Program-made: the position numbers and the translations under genes | The notes under the pieces: generated by a model | What the model was told of the DNA's origin: nothing | The model's input: the letters and a program-made list of their open reading frames with translations, nothing else | Databases searched by the model: none | Assembly: GCA_963786395.1 (NCBI GenBank) | Contig: CAWAZD010000019.1 | Coordinates: 1 to 64,000, forward strand | Length of the DNA: 64,000 nt | Reading direction: 5' to 3' | Origin: Fen-1301 sp963786395 | GTDB taxonomy: Bacteria; Bacteroidota; Ignavibacteria; Ignavibacteriales; Ignavibacteriaceae | Shown: one piece after another, positions 55,340-64,000 of the stretch | Numbering within the stretch: the first letter of the stretch is position 1 | Layout: the number at the start of each line of letters is the position of its first letter

Positions 55340-57472
55340 TTAATACTTAATCTTACTTAATACCATTTTTTTTACTTGCACTAAATTGCCTGCGCGGATT
55401 GAATAAATATAAATACCGCTTGGTACATCATTCCCGCTTATATCTTTCCCATTCCAGACAACCTTATGATCCCCGCCTGATATTTCCTGATTTACAAGTG
55501 TCGCAATTGATTTGCCAAGTATATTGTAAACACTAATATTTACTAAACCTGAACCGGTTACACGGTAATTTATAATAGTCGACGGATTAAAAGGATTCGG
55601 GTAATTCTGATAGAGTGAAAAAGATTTAGAAGTTTCAGAAGTTATTTTCAACAGAATTTATCCTTCCAACAGAAAATGCAGCATTTGATGTATCAGAAAG
55701 TGAAGAATTATTCTGGTCTATCACAATAAATTTACAGTTTGTTGAAATAATATTAGGAACTTTCCATCTGTATACTCCAAATCCAGCAGACACTCCTTTT
55801 TGGATAGATGACCAGGAGGCTCCTCCGTTTGTAGAAAACCCAATATTAACATTGGCGACTTTGAGATTATTCCATTTAATCTCGACAATGCTATCTGGTG
55901 AAAATTGTTCACCTCCTACCGGATAAATAAATCTTAAGAGATGGTTTTGCATCAGGAGGATAGACCTCAATTTTATTAATATTAAAACCGGAAGAGTTAA
56001 CAAAGAATTTTAGTTGATGAATTCCGGGGGAGAGAATAAAGTTTTTTGAAAGAACTGATTTCCATGTCTGCCATCCTCCGGTATTGGGGGCATTCATTAT
56101 TCCTGATGATATTATTAGCATCAATTTCAAAATGCATTGAACCAGTTGTAGAAGTTGAAGAAACTCTGGCTCCTATTTGATAGGTTCCGCTGTCTTTAAC
56201 TGATACTGTATACGCCATCCATTCATTATTTGCAGTCCAACCGACATTATATCCTAAACCGGTATCTGAACAAGCTTCAATATCAACTTGTTCAGAAGAC
56301 CTATACTGACTGCCAGCATTTTGAGTATCGGAATCATAATATGCTTTATTTGGACCACCCAGATCGAAATTCTCGGCCTCAATTGTTCCTGGGACCAAAG
56401 CGGGCGTTCCTCCATAAGGAGATGTCAAGGCATTGCTGCCCACATTTACATTGATAATACCGGAAGTGGAATTAAAACCGGAAGTGGAATAAGCTGTCGC
56501 GCTGAATATGATAGTTACCTGCCAAAACATTATTCCATGTCATTTGGTATGGGCTAACAAATGTTTCTCCGATTTTAACAGCATCCTGGTAGAATTCAAC
56601 TTTAGAAATGCTTCCGTTTGGTATTGAAGCTGTTGCGGTTAAAGTAATGTTTGAGTTAGCTGAAAATACAGAATTATTTTGAGGTGCGATAATAGAAACT
56701 ACTGGCAGGGAAGCGAGTATCCTGGTAAACTCTGACATAATCTACCTGCATAGTTTGGGGGAAAACTGTGGTATTGTCGGGGTTACCAGGCCAGTTACCT
56801 CCAACAGCAAGATTAAAGATGATAAAAAAGCTCTTTTGGAATGCGCTTAATGCTGTTGGTGTAATGTCAAGAGTACTGTAAGTTTTACCATCAATGTGCC
56901 ATGCTATCGTCTTCTGATTCCATGTAATATCAAATGTATGAAAACTATCTGCTAAAATTCCCGAACTTAATGAATATGTATTTGTATAATCACCTCCCCA
57001 ATGTGCAGAGCCGACTACCGTTTTTTCCCTTCCCTGACCGCCGATCATTTCCATGATATCCAATTCACCGCATGAAGGCCAGCCAACCTGATTTATATTA
57101 TCGCCAAGCATCCAGAAAGCAGGCCATATTCCCTGTCCGTATGGAAGTTTAATCCTTGCTTCTATTTTGCCGAATTTAACTGAGTATTTGCCCTGAGTTT
57201 TAATTCGTGAAGAGGTATAATTGTATCCACTATAACTTTCTTTCGCAGCTGTAATTGTTAAAATACCATTTTGTACTGAACTGTTTTGTATTCTGTTTGT
57301 ATAGTACTCTAATTCATTGTTTCCCCAACCTCCATTGTTACCCGTTTCATATGTCCATACTGATTGGTCCAAAGAGGAACCACTAAATTCATCAGACCAA
57401 ACCAGCTTATAGCTTTGGGGAAAGATTGAAAATGATAAAAACAAAAAAAGGATTAATATTCAATTTAGACAT
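55340..57472 (-). CDS. Secreted GH16 laminarinase with Ig-like, CBM6 and T9SS domains (frameshifted)
   Basis: One gene of about 705 residues in several frames. From ATG 57472 (MSKLNINPF) an extra T near 57450 leads into the signal peptide LFLSFSIFPQS. The GH16 domain (about 15-255) has WSDEFSGSSLDQSVWTYETG, KFGKIEARIKLPYGQGIWPA and the catalytic motif CGELDIMEMIGG. Then follow an Ig-like module (IIAPQNNSVFSANSNITLTA), a CBM6 (VDIEACSDTGLGYNVGWTAN), a beta module (IYPVGGEQFSPDSIVEIKWN) and the sorting domain (YQNYPNPFNPSTIINY; VKKMVLSKIKY). Breaks near 56720, 56520, 56110, 55980 and 55645 fit single-base indels. The ELDIME form is typical of laminarinase-type GH16. Confidence 0.85.
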
Positions 57473-57533
57473 TAAAACTTCCAGGCATTATTAAACATAT
57501 TTTAATTCATTATCCGTACGAACATTTATTCTA

Positions 57534-58748
57534 TTATTTTTCAAAACCCAACGCCTTAAGATAACCTGTATTAATGCGGCAGTTTTTAATTTTAATATTT
57601 TCTAAATAACTATTTAGCGAACTTTCTATAATATTCTGAGCAGGTCTGTTCTTCCGTATCTTTTCATAGTCAGATCTGTCAGATTCAGCAAAAGAAATAA
57701 TTCTGGAATAATCTTCCGGTTGGTTAACGGATATGACCCCTCTTTCTGAATCAAGCTTTTTATACGGCCAAAAACACCAGCCAATATTATTTTCTTCAAG
57801 CATTTGCCTAAATGAATTTATCCATTCATTAGTATTTTCACCTGATTCTCCCATCCATATAGGTACATCAAACTTTGCGCTGAAATCGATATAATTCTGA
57901 ATTACATCTTTTGTAGGGTTCGTCCAGTATTTGTGAAAAGTATACACTAATTTATTATCAAAGGGTCTCCCGAAGACATCAAAATTAGAATCCCATTGTG
58001 CACCACCCAGGAAACAAATGTGGTTGGTATCTGATTCTCTGACTGCTTTTACCAGTTTCTTAAATAACGGCTCAAGTTTAGGATTAAAGTAGGCAGTATC
58101 AAAAAAGTGGGGGATAGGTTCATTAAGGAGGTCATATCCGGCAACGGTTGGATCATTTTCATAGCTAGAAGCAAGTTTACCCCAAATTCTTGCAGTAAGA
58201 TCCTGAGCTTCCTTATTTTCAAATAAGAATGGATAACCATAACTGTCATCGATATTATCACCTGTTTGTCCGCCCGGTGCACAGTGCATATCAAGAATTA
58301 CATATAGCTGTTCTTTCCGGCACCAATCAATTGCGTTATCTAATAATTGGAAACCAGGTCCTTCCAGCTTATTCCCATTTCCTTCTGATACAAACAATCT
58401 GTAATTGAAAGGAAGTCTTATGGAATTAAAACCAAGTTGTTTAATTAGTTTTATATCTTCATAAGTAATATAATTTTCACGGTAGATTTTCCAGAACTCA
58501 GCGGCTTTATAATTGCCCATTAATTCATTAAACATATTATAAATCATACGCGGAGAACTTGTTTTCTTGAATTTAAACATGTAACCTTCAGGTACCAACC
58601 AGTTTCCCAAATTGATTCCTTTAAGAATAAGGGGTTTTCCCTGTGGGTCAAGGATGTTTCGTCCCTTTGTGGTTACAAATCCCGTTTGAGGATATAAGAC
58701 CCCGGATATAAATAAAATGGTGAGAAATAATGGAATGATTATTTTCAT
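57534..58748 (-). CDS. Secreted GH5 glucanase (exo-beta-1,3-glucanase-like)
   Basis: A 404-residue intact GH5 enzyme with signal peptide (IIIPLFLTILFISGVLYPQ). It is a close relative of the catalytic domain at 42782-44734: GINLGNWLVPEGYMF, LGFNSIRLPFNYRL, ILDMHCAPGGQTGDN, acid/base in YDLLNEPIPHF, YTFHKYWTNPT and nucleophile in IWMGESGEN. Unlike that enzyme it lacks the CBM6 and the T9SS domain, so it is probably periplasmic and may handle imported or diffused oligosaccharides. It sits between the GH16 and the sugar kinase genes. Confidence 0.88.
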   Translation of the reverse strand: MKIIIPLFLTILFISGVLYPQTGFVTTKGRNILDPQGKPLILKGINLGNWLVPEGYMFKFKKTSSPRMIYNMFNELMGNYKAAEFWKIYRENYITYEDIKLIKQLGFNSIRLPFNYRLFVSEGNGNKLEGPGFQLLDNAIDWCRKEQLYVILDMHCAPGGQTGDNIDDSYGYPFLFENKEAQDLTARIWGKLASSYENDPTVAGYDLLNEPIPHFFDTAYFNPKLEPLFKKLVKAVRESDTNHICFLGGAQWDSNFDVFGRPFDNKLVYTFHKYWTNPTKDVIQNYIDFSAKFDVPIWMGESGENTNEWINSFRQMLEENNIGWCFWPYKKLDSERGVISVNQPEDYSRIISFAESDRSDYEKIRKNRPAQNIIESSLNSYLENIKIKNCRINTGYLKALGFEK

Positions 58749-58799
58749 GAGAATTGGAAAATGATTTGATTAAGGGAAAAGTCCCTTATTTGATTTTAT

Positions 58800-59759
58800 T
58801 TATTTGTCGATCTCGTTCCAGATTAATGCAGCAGAACCAAGTACAGCAACATTTCCTTCTGAAAATCCAGATGGAATAATCTTTACTTTGTTCTTGAAAA
58901 TATTTAACAAATTTTCTTCCATGTATCTTTTAGTAGGGCCAATTATCATGTCTCCTGCTGTAGCCAGTCCTCCAAATAATATTATAGCCTCGGGGCTGGT
59001 ATAGGCAACTGAATCAGCGAGGACTCTGCCAAGCACCGATCCTGTGTAATCAAATGCCTTTAAGGCAAGAATATCTTCTTTCAATGCAGCATTAAAAATA
59101 TCTTTTGAAGTTAAATCTGTAAATGAAATTTCACGCAGAGAACTTGGACAATTTGAATCAGCCATTAATTCAAATACTGTTCTTTTTATCCCGCTTGCTG
59201 AGGCATAGGTTTCAAGGCACCCTTTTCTTCCACATCCGCATTCTCTACCATTGACTACTGCTATAGTATGACCTATTTCTCCAGCAAACCCATCATGTCC
59301 CAAAATTAATTGACCATTACAGAAAATACCGCTACCTAACCCGGTTCCTAGCGTAATCACTATAAAATCTTTCATCCCTCGGGCAGCGCCAAACTTATAT
59401 TCTCCAATTGCTGCTGCATTTGCATCGTTTGTAATTGCAGCAGGAAGGTCATAATATTTTTTAACTATTTTTATTACATCAACAATGCCCCAGTTTAGAT
59501 TTGGGGGGAGTTCAACAGTGCCCTTATAATAATTTGCATTAGGAGCACCGATACCTATTCCGATAAGGTTAAAGGAGGCATTTTCTTTTAGTAATGATTT
59601 AACAACGCTAAAGAGTCGGAATAATAAATCCTCAGCCCCCTTATCAGATTCAGTTTGAATAGATCTTTCGATAAGGCAATTTCCGTCAGAATCAACAAAA
59701 CCGAATTTAGAAAAAGTCCCTCCTATATCAACCCCTAAAACAACATTAATTTTCTGCAT
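58800..59759 (-). CDS. ROK-family sugar kinase (probable glucokinase)
   Basis: A 319-residue ROK protein: the ATP-binding LGVDIGGTFSKFGFVD at the N-terminus, TNDANAAAIGEYKFGA with the catalytic Asp, VITLGTGLGSGIF, GEIGHTIA, and the zinc-binding CGCGRKGCLETYASASG. Such enzymes phosphorylate glucose or related sugars at O6. Positioned between the sugar symporter and GH genes in one direction, it would trap glucose released from beta-glucan as glucose 6-phosphate. No N-terminal helix-turn-helix is present, so it is a kinase and not a ROK repressor. Confidence 0.9.
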   Translation of the reverse strand: MQKINVVLGVDIGGTFSKFGFVDSDGNCLIERSIQTESDKGAEDLLFRLFSVVKSLLKENASFNLIGIGIGAPNANYYKGTVELPPNLNWGIVDVIKIVKKYYDLPAAITNDANAAAIGEYKFGAARGMKDFIVITLGTGLGSGIFCNGQLILGHDGFAGEIGHTIAVVNGRECGCGRKGCLETYASASGIKRTVFELMADSNCPSSLREISFTDLTSKDIFNAALKEDILALKAFDYTGSVLGRVLADSVAYTSPEAIILFGGLATAGDMIIGPTKRYMEENLLNIFKNKVKIIPSGFSEGNVAVLGSAALIWNEIDK

Positions 59760-59769
59760 CAGGTAGTTC

Positions 59770-61092
59770 CTATTTCTTTGCCAATTTTAAATAAGAAGGG
59801 ACATGTCCTTTTGCACCATAGTAGAAAATAAAAAGGTAGCATAAAACTGGTAAAATGAAGGCATGATGAATTCCTATATTATCAGCTATAACTCCCTGTA
59901 CTACAGGTATAATTGCTCCACCTACTATAGCCATGCACAGAATGCCTGATCCCTGACCTGTGTGTTTTCCTAACCCATCTATTGCAAGTGTGAAAATTGT
60001 AGGAAACATAATGGAGTTAAACAAACCTACTAGTAGAATTGCCCACATAGCTATGTTTCCAAAAGATAACATAGAAACAACTACTAATAATCCGGCTGCC
60101 GCAGCATTAAATGCTAGTACAGGTCCTGGTTTTATTTTTCTTTGAATAGCTGATCCAATGAATCTGCCTATCATGGCTCCGCCCCAGTAAAAGGAAACCA
60201 TTTTCCCAGCCTGGAATTCCGGTAGACCAACAATGTCTTTATTACCAAGATAATTAACAAGAAAACTTCCTATAGAAACTTCTGCTCCTACATAAACAAA
60301 AATGCCAATAGCACCAAAAACAAGATGTTTAAATTCCCAGGCACTTTTATGTTTATCATCATAATTTCCTTCGCCTGAATCAGATGTTACTGAAGCTGCT
60401 TCTATTTCAGGAAGTTTTATTTGGGAGAATACGGCTGCAATCATAAAAAGAGCTGCAGCAAGACCTAAATATGGAAACTGAACTGTACTAGCCTGTATAT
60501 TCTGGTAAAGGGTAAGATCCGCAGGAGATAATTTACTCAATTTTTCTGCTGATTCAACTGCTACGGAGAGAATTAATAATGACCCAATGTATGGTGCAAT
60601 TGTGGTTCCAAGAGAGTTAAATGCCTGTGTTAAATTAAGTCTGCTTGAGGCTGTTTTAGAATTTCCTAATATAGCAACATAAGGATTGGCTGCGACCTGA
60701 AGAAGTGTAATTCCTGCTGCTAGAATAAATAGGGCTATTAAAAATAATGGATAAGAATGCATGCCTGCGGCCGGATAAAAGAAGAGGCATCCGATTCCAG
60801 CAGTAATAAGCCCGGTCACAATTCCTTTTTTATATCCAATTTTCTCTACAATCTTCCCTGAGGGTAGTGAAACAATAAAATATGCAGCAAAAAAACAGAA
60901 CTGAATCATCATAACTTCAGTGTAGTTTAATGAGAATATTGCTTTTAGATGTGGTATAAGTATGTCATTCAAGCAAGTTAAAAATCCCCACATGAAAAAA
61001 AGAGTAGTTAATACTGTAATTTCAAAAGTGTATTTTTTCTGGGTTGTTATACCTGGAAGTTGATTAAGCAAAGTGGGACTGGACAATGCCAT
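59770..61092 (-). CDS. FucP/GluP-type sugar:H+ symporter (MFS)
   Basis: A 440-residue major-facilitator protein with twelve hydrophobic helices. Family marks of the FHS group: MWGFLTCLNDILIPHLKAIF in helix 1-2, FAAYFIVSLPSGKIVEKIGY, LLQVAANPYVAILG and NLTQAFNSLGTTIAPYIG. Relatives carry glucose, galactose or fucose with protons. It is followed after ten bases by the ROK kinase, forming an import-and-phosphorylate pair. It is the first gene of the minus-strand glucan operon; the 250-base leader contains a motif shared with the GH5/esterase intergenic region. Confidence 0.9.
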   Translation of the reverse strand: MALSSPTLLNQLPGITTQKKYTFEITVLTTLFFMWGFLTCLNDILIPHLKAIFSLNYTEVMMIQFCFFAAYFIVSLPSGKIVEKIGYKKGIVTGLITAGIGCLFFYPAAGMHSYPLFLIALFILAAGITLLQVAANPYVAILGNSKTASSRLNLTQAFNSLGTTIAPYIGSLLILSVAVESAEKLSKLSPADLTLYQNIQASTVQFPYLGLAAALFMIAAVFSQIKLPEIEAASVTSDSGEGNYDDKHKSAWEFKHLVFGAIGIFVYVGAEVSIGSFLVNYLGNKDIVGLPEFQAGKMVSFYWGGAMIGRFIGSAIQRKIKPGPVLAFNAAAAGLLVVVSMLSFGNIAMWAILLVGLFNSIMFPTIFTLAIDGLGKHTGQGSGILCMAIVGGAIIPVVQGVIADNIGIHHAFILPVLCYLFIFYYGAKGHVPSYLKLAKK

Positions 61093-61249
61093 TATTTTCT
61101 CCTGTCATATTTCAGGAAGTCCTCCTGAAATATTGAAATTATGATTAAATTGTAAATGATTAAGCCAAATATTATGCCTATTATTTGCTTAATAATTAGG
61201 TTTTTATTTTAGTATTAAAAAAAAATCCATTATTAGTATAATAATCTTT

Positions 61250-61266
61250 TTATTAAAATGATAATT
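61250..61266 (-). promoter_or_regulatory. Shared TTATTAAARTGATAATT motif, site 2
   Basis: TTATTAAAATGATAATT lies 158 bases upstream of the sugar symporter gene and about 130 before the divergent solute-binding protein gene. It is identical to site 1 at 44871 except at one purine. Candidate operator or promoter element of the glucan locus. Confidence 0.35.
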
Positions 61267-61378
61267 TTTTGTTCAATCATTCCCTATTTAGAGAAAATAT
61301 TAAAAAGGAAGTATATTTTTTGATTATATTAACTTAGCATAATTTTTGACAACGATACTAGAATTATCATATATCCAA

Positions 61379-62683
61379 ATGCATTTCGAAAAACTTTTAT
61401 ACGTAGCAATAAGCTCAATAATAATATTGATTTTTATATTAATTGGGAATATAATATCTCCTAATTCTTCTTCACAATCCGATATTATAAAAAAAATATA
61501 CTATGTCGATCATATCTCTGATGGTCATAAGAGGGTTATTGCTGAGTTTAATAAAAAATACAAAGGTGAAATTGAAGTAGTACCTATAAACTTACCATTT
61601 GAAAAATTTAGTACAAATGAACGCAAAGAACTACTAACCCGTTATTTAAGGAGTAAAAGCGATAGGATTGATATTTTTTCTGTGGATCAGATCTGGGTAC
61701 CTAAATTTGCTAAATGGGGGATAGATTTTGAACCTTTATTAAGCCAATCCCAAAAAGATAATTTACTTGGTGTTACAAAAGAAACTTCATATTATCAAAA
61801 AGCTTTCGTAGCGGTTCCTTTATATATTGATGTGTCTCTTCTTTATTACCGAGATGATCTTCTGAAAAATCTTCCCGATTATTCTAAAATATGCAAAAAG
61901 CTGGATGCATCAATTACGTGGGATGATTTTATAAAATTGCACGTTAAAATCAAAAATAGTGGATCCAAATTCTATTTATTTCAGGCTGATGACTATGAAG
62001 GTCTGGTATGCAATTTTTTCGAAATGGTCTTGAACCAGAATCCATCATATTGCAAAGGAGATAAAATTCGCATATATACTCCTCAAGCCGAAAAAGCACT
62101 GACTTTGCTCTGTGATTTAGTGAATAAATACAAATTATCCCCAAAAGAAGTTACCTATTACAGGGAGCTTCAGAGTTATAAATATTATCTCAATAACAAT
62201 GGATATTTTTTAAGAGGATGGCCTGGATTTACAAGTACATATAACAAATTTATTATTAACAATCCGGAAATGGCAAATAATCTAAAGAAAGCTCCTACAC
62301 CTCATTTCGATGGATTTAACCCTTGCTCAGTTTTTGGAGGCTGGAATCTAATGATATCAAAAAACTCTACTAAGACCGCTGAAGCATTAAAATTCATAAA
62401 CTTCATGCTTAGTGAAGAATCACAAAAAACTTTATATGAATTGGAGGGTTATCTTCCGGTAAATAAAAAAATCTACGAAGACAGTGTTTATGTTCAAAAA
62501 CATCCGGAACTTAAATTCTACAATTCTTTATTATTAAAAGGTGTAAACAGACCTTTCCTTGAAAATTATACCAACATGTCTGATATTCTTTGCCTTTATC
62601 TTAATCAGGCTATTGAAAAGAATATTACACCCAAAGAAGCTTTAATGTTAGTTGATGAAAAAATAAATAGCTCAGGGAAATGA
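61379..62683 (+). CDS. Membrane-anchored extracellular solute-binding protein (family 1)
   Basis: About 434 residues from the ATG at 61379 (an in-frame TTG at 61346 would add 11). A hydrophobic N-terminal helix (LLYVAISSIIILIFILIGNI) without a lipobox or clear cleavage site suggests a membrane anchor. The rest is a family 1 sugar-binding fold: KIYYVDHISDGHKRVIAEFN, RIDIFSVDQIWVPKFAKWGI, YIDVSLLYYRDDLL, FGGWNLMISKNSTKTAEALK and LEGYLPVNKKIYED. No ABC permease follows; instead a histidine kinase starts four bases after the stop. This points to a sensing role, with the binding protein presenting a sugar to the kinase. Role is inferred from context. Confidence 0.8.
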   Translation: MHFEKLLYVAISSIIILIFILIGNIISPNSSSQSDIIKKIYYVDHISDGHKRVIAEFNKKYKGEIEVVPINLPFEKFSTNERKELLTRYLRSKSDRIDIFSVDQIWVPKFAKWGIDFEPLLSQSQKDNLLGVTKETSYYQKAFVAVPLYIDVSLLYYRDDLLKNLPDYSKICKKLDASITWDDFIKLHVKIKNSGSKFYLFQADDYEGLVCNFFEMVLNQNPSYCKGDKIRIYTPQAEKALTLLCDLVNKYKLSPKEVTYYRELQSYKYYLNNNGYFLRGWPGFTSTYNKFIINNPEMANNLKKAPTPHFDGFNPCSVFGGWNLMISKNSTKTAEALKFINFMLSEESQKTLYELEGYLPVNKKIYEDSVYVQKHPELKFYNSLLLKGVNRPFLENYTNMSDILCLYLNQAIEKNITPKEALMLVDEKINSSGK

Positions 62684-62687
62684 GCTG

Positions 62688-64000
62688 ATGAAGAAATTTA
62701 AATTAGCAGACAAGTTTAGGGAATATCATTTTGAATTCAGACATCTGACATTATTATTTTCTATTATATTCCTTTTCCAACTGCTGGTTTCTTTTATTAA
62801 TAAGTCATCTATAAAAAGTACTTTAGGCAATACACAGGAATGGTATCAAAAAGATTCTGCGGAAAAGTTAGCAAACCTTACAACTACATCTCTTGAACTT
62901 TTGGTTGAGAGTATTGACCCTTCTCACCCTTTAAATGATGAAGAATCTGCAAAATACATCGAGTCATTTAATATTATATTAAGTCAGCAGAACCTACAGC
63001 ATAATATTGATGAAGTATGTATATTTGTGAAAAGAAATGATAAAATTTACACAATTGATGATGGTAAAACTCTTTTCTCTTACCTCTTCAGACTAAATGA
63101 TATCCTGCCTGAAAACGATGATCATCAAAACGCTTTAGTTTTCTATAGAAATGTAGAAAATGAAATTAAATCAAAAGAACAGATTTACAGCATACTCACT
63201 AACAAGAAGACATTTAATATATTTGTTCCATTCGTCTTAAAGGGAGAATGTGTTGGTGCAGTTTATATGAAAAATACTCCCGATTTTTCATTTATTACAA
63301 ATCAAATTATATCTAATTATGATGAAACCTCTATGGTTTACCTTTCGCTGATATTGCTAGGATTACTAGCAATGTATTTTATTTCATCTTATACAGTGAA
63401 GGAGAGAGATGAAGCCCAGCAACTTTTATTTGATGAACACAAGGAAAATCTTAAAAAACATATAGAATATCAAAAGGAATTAGTTTTTACTAAAAGGATT
63501 TATCATGCTCACCATAAAGCAGAAAAGGTAATGGGTTTTATAAAAGAGGATCTTAGAATATTATCTCCCCGTAATATAAGTGAAATAATTTATAGAATTA
63601 CCAAATACTCAAATTTTGTCTCCCGTGTAATTTATGATATGAAGTGGTATGATCCTCCGGTCCAAACTATAAGGAATCCAATCTTTCAAACAGATCTGAA
63701 TGAAGTTATCCGTTTTATAAGCGAAAACATATTCAGACGAGTATATTCTAAAAAAGGGTTATTTGAAATTAAATTTGAACTTGACCCTAAAATTCCCAAA
63801 GTATCAATAAATGAATTTGTTATCTGGGAAATTATTGAACCTTTAATTCAAAATTCTATCGACCATAATGGAGAAAAAGATCTTGTTATATACATTACTA
63901 CAAAATATTCTCGCGATGATGATACATCATATTTTGTAATTGGAGATAATGGGAAAGGATTCCTGCCGGAATTCCTGGAAATTGATGATAACGGGATAAA
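62688..64000 (+). CDS. Sensor histidine kinase (truncated by the window end)
   Basis: An open frame from ATG 62688 to the last base, 437 codons and continuing. Helix 1 (about residues 19-37), an extracytoplasmic sensor domain of about 175 residues, helix 2 (about 214-235), then a coiled region with IYHAHHKAEKVMGFI (His 273, 275 or 276 as possible phosphorylation site). The HATPase domain has the N box IIEPLIQNSIDHN (Asn 389) and the G1 box GDNGKGF (419-425). Its start is four bases past the stop of the solute-binding protein, so the two are cotranslated. Likely output is control of the glucan genes; the response regulator would lie beyond the window. Confidence 0.82.
   Translation, partial: MKKFKLADKFREYHFEFRHLTLLFSIIFLFQLLVSFINKSSIKSTLGNTQEWYQKDSAEKLANLTTTSLELLVESIDPSHPLNDEESAKYIESFNIILSQQNLQHNIDEVCIFVKRNDKIYTIDDGKTLFSYLFRLNDILPENDDHQNALVFYRNVENEIKSKEQIYSILTNKKTFNIFVPFVLKGECVGAVYMKNTPDFSFITNQIISNYDETSMVYLSLILLGLLAMYFISSYTVKERDEAQQLLFDEHKENLKKHIEYQKELVFTKRIYHAHHKAEKVMGFIKEDLRILSPRNISEIIYRITKYSNFVSRVIYDMKWYDPPVQTIRNPIFQTDLNEVIRFISENIFRRVYSKKGLFEIKFELDPKIPKVSINEFVIWEIIEPLIQNSIDHNGEKDLVIYITTKYSRDDDTSYFVIGDNGKGFLPEFLEIDDNGI

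Overview
The window looks like a chromosomal piece of an AT-rich Bacteroidota/Ignavibacteriota-type bacterium, most likely an Ignavibacteria relative. The best taxonomic cue is the C-terminal NYPNPFNPST-type sorting domain of the type IX secretion system (T9SS) on several secreted proteins. A Bacteroidota-style TonB/ExbB/ExbD/ExbD/PstS-like cluster, SPII lipoproteins and a KorAB-type 2-oxoacid:ferredoxin oxidoreductase fit with this. The assignment is inference from gene content.

Layout. 1-1676: end of korA plus korB. 1909-9030: a metal (probably manganese) locus with a small CPIC-motif protein, a TonB-dependent receptor, an internally deleted manganese-exporter relic, a DtxR/MntR repressor, an outer-membrane protein, an Nramp transporter and a universal stress protein; a perfect 10-bp-arm palindrome lies ahead of the transporter unit. 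9121-9714: decayed DNA including an orphan T9SS domain. 9817-15451: NrnA-like phosphoesterase, leucyl aminopeptidase and a LolCDE-like exporter. 15629-16020: tRNA-Pro, Arg, His and Glu. 16371-20864: lipoprotein, TrmO, a secreted hydrolase, and the fluoride channel CrcB with a DUF190 partner. 21307-26889: Ton energy-transduction cluster ending in a TPR protein. 26978-32379 (minus): hrcA-grpE-dnaJ-comEA-pilM-like-rsmD-coaD. 32535-34895: a nine-haem secreted cytochrome with a T9SS domain. 35203-41952: purM, a TatD/radical-SAM fusion, rsmI, and a divergent lysine-catabolism pair (lysine 6-aminotransferase and an ALDH7-like dehydrogenase). 41985-42345: REP-like repeats and tRNA-Arg(ACG).

42782-64000 reads as a beta-glucan (laminarin-like) utilisation locus: two GH5 enzymes, GH128, GH16 with CBM6, GH3 with a PA14 insert, a further large glycoside hydrolase, an esterase, a parvulin-like foldase, a ROK sugar kinase, a FucP-type sugar/H+ symporter, and a solute-binding protein directly coupled to a sensor histidine kinase that runs off the end. 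Secreted endo-acting enzymes would cut the glucan, GH3 would release glucose, the symporter would import it and the ROK kinase would phosphorylate it. No SusC/SusD pair is in view.

Caution: more than twenty genes or gene segments are interrupted by apparent single-base indels, often in short homopolymers and including housekeeping genes (purM, hrcA, rsmD, pepA). The simplest reading is uncorrected sequencing or assembly error, so these are annotated as single genes across the shifts. The exporter relic is different because it has lost its whole middle.
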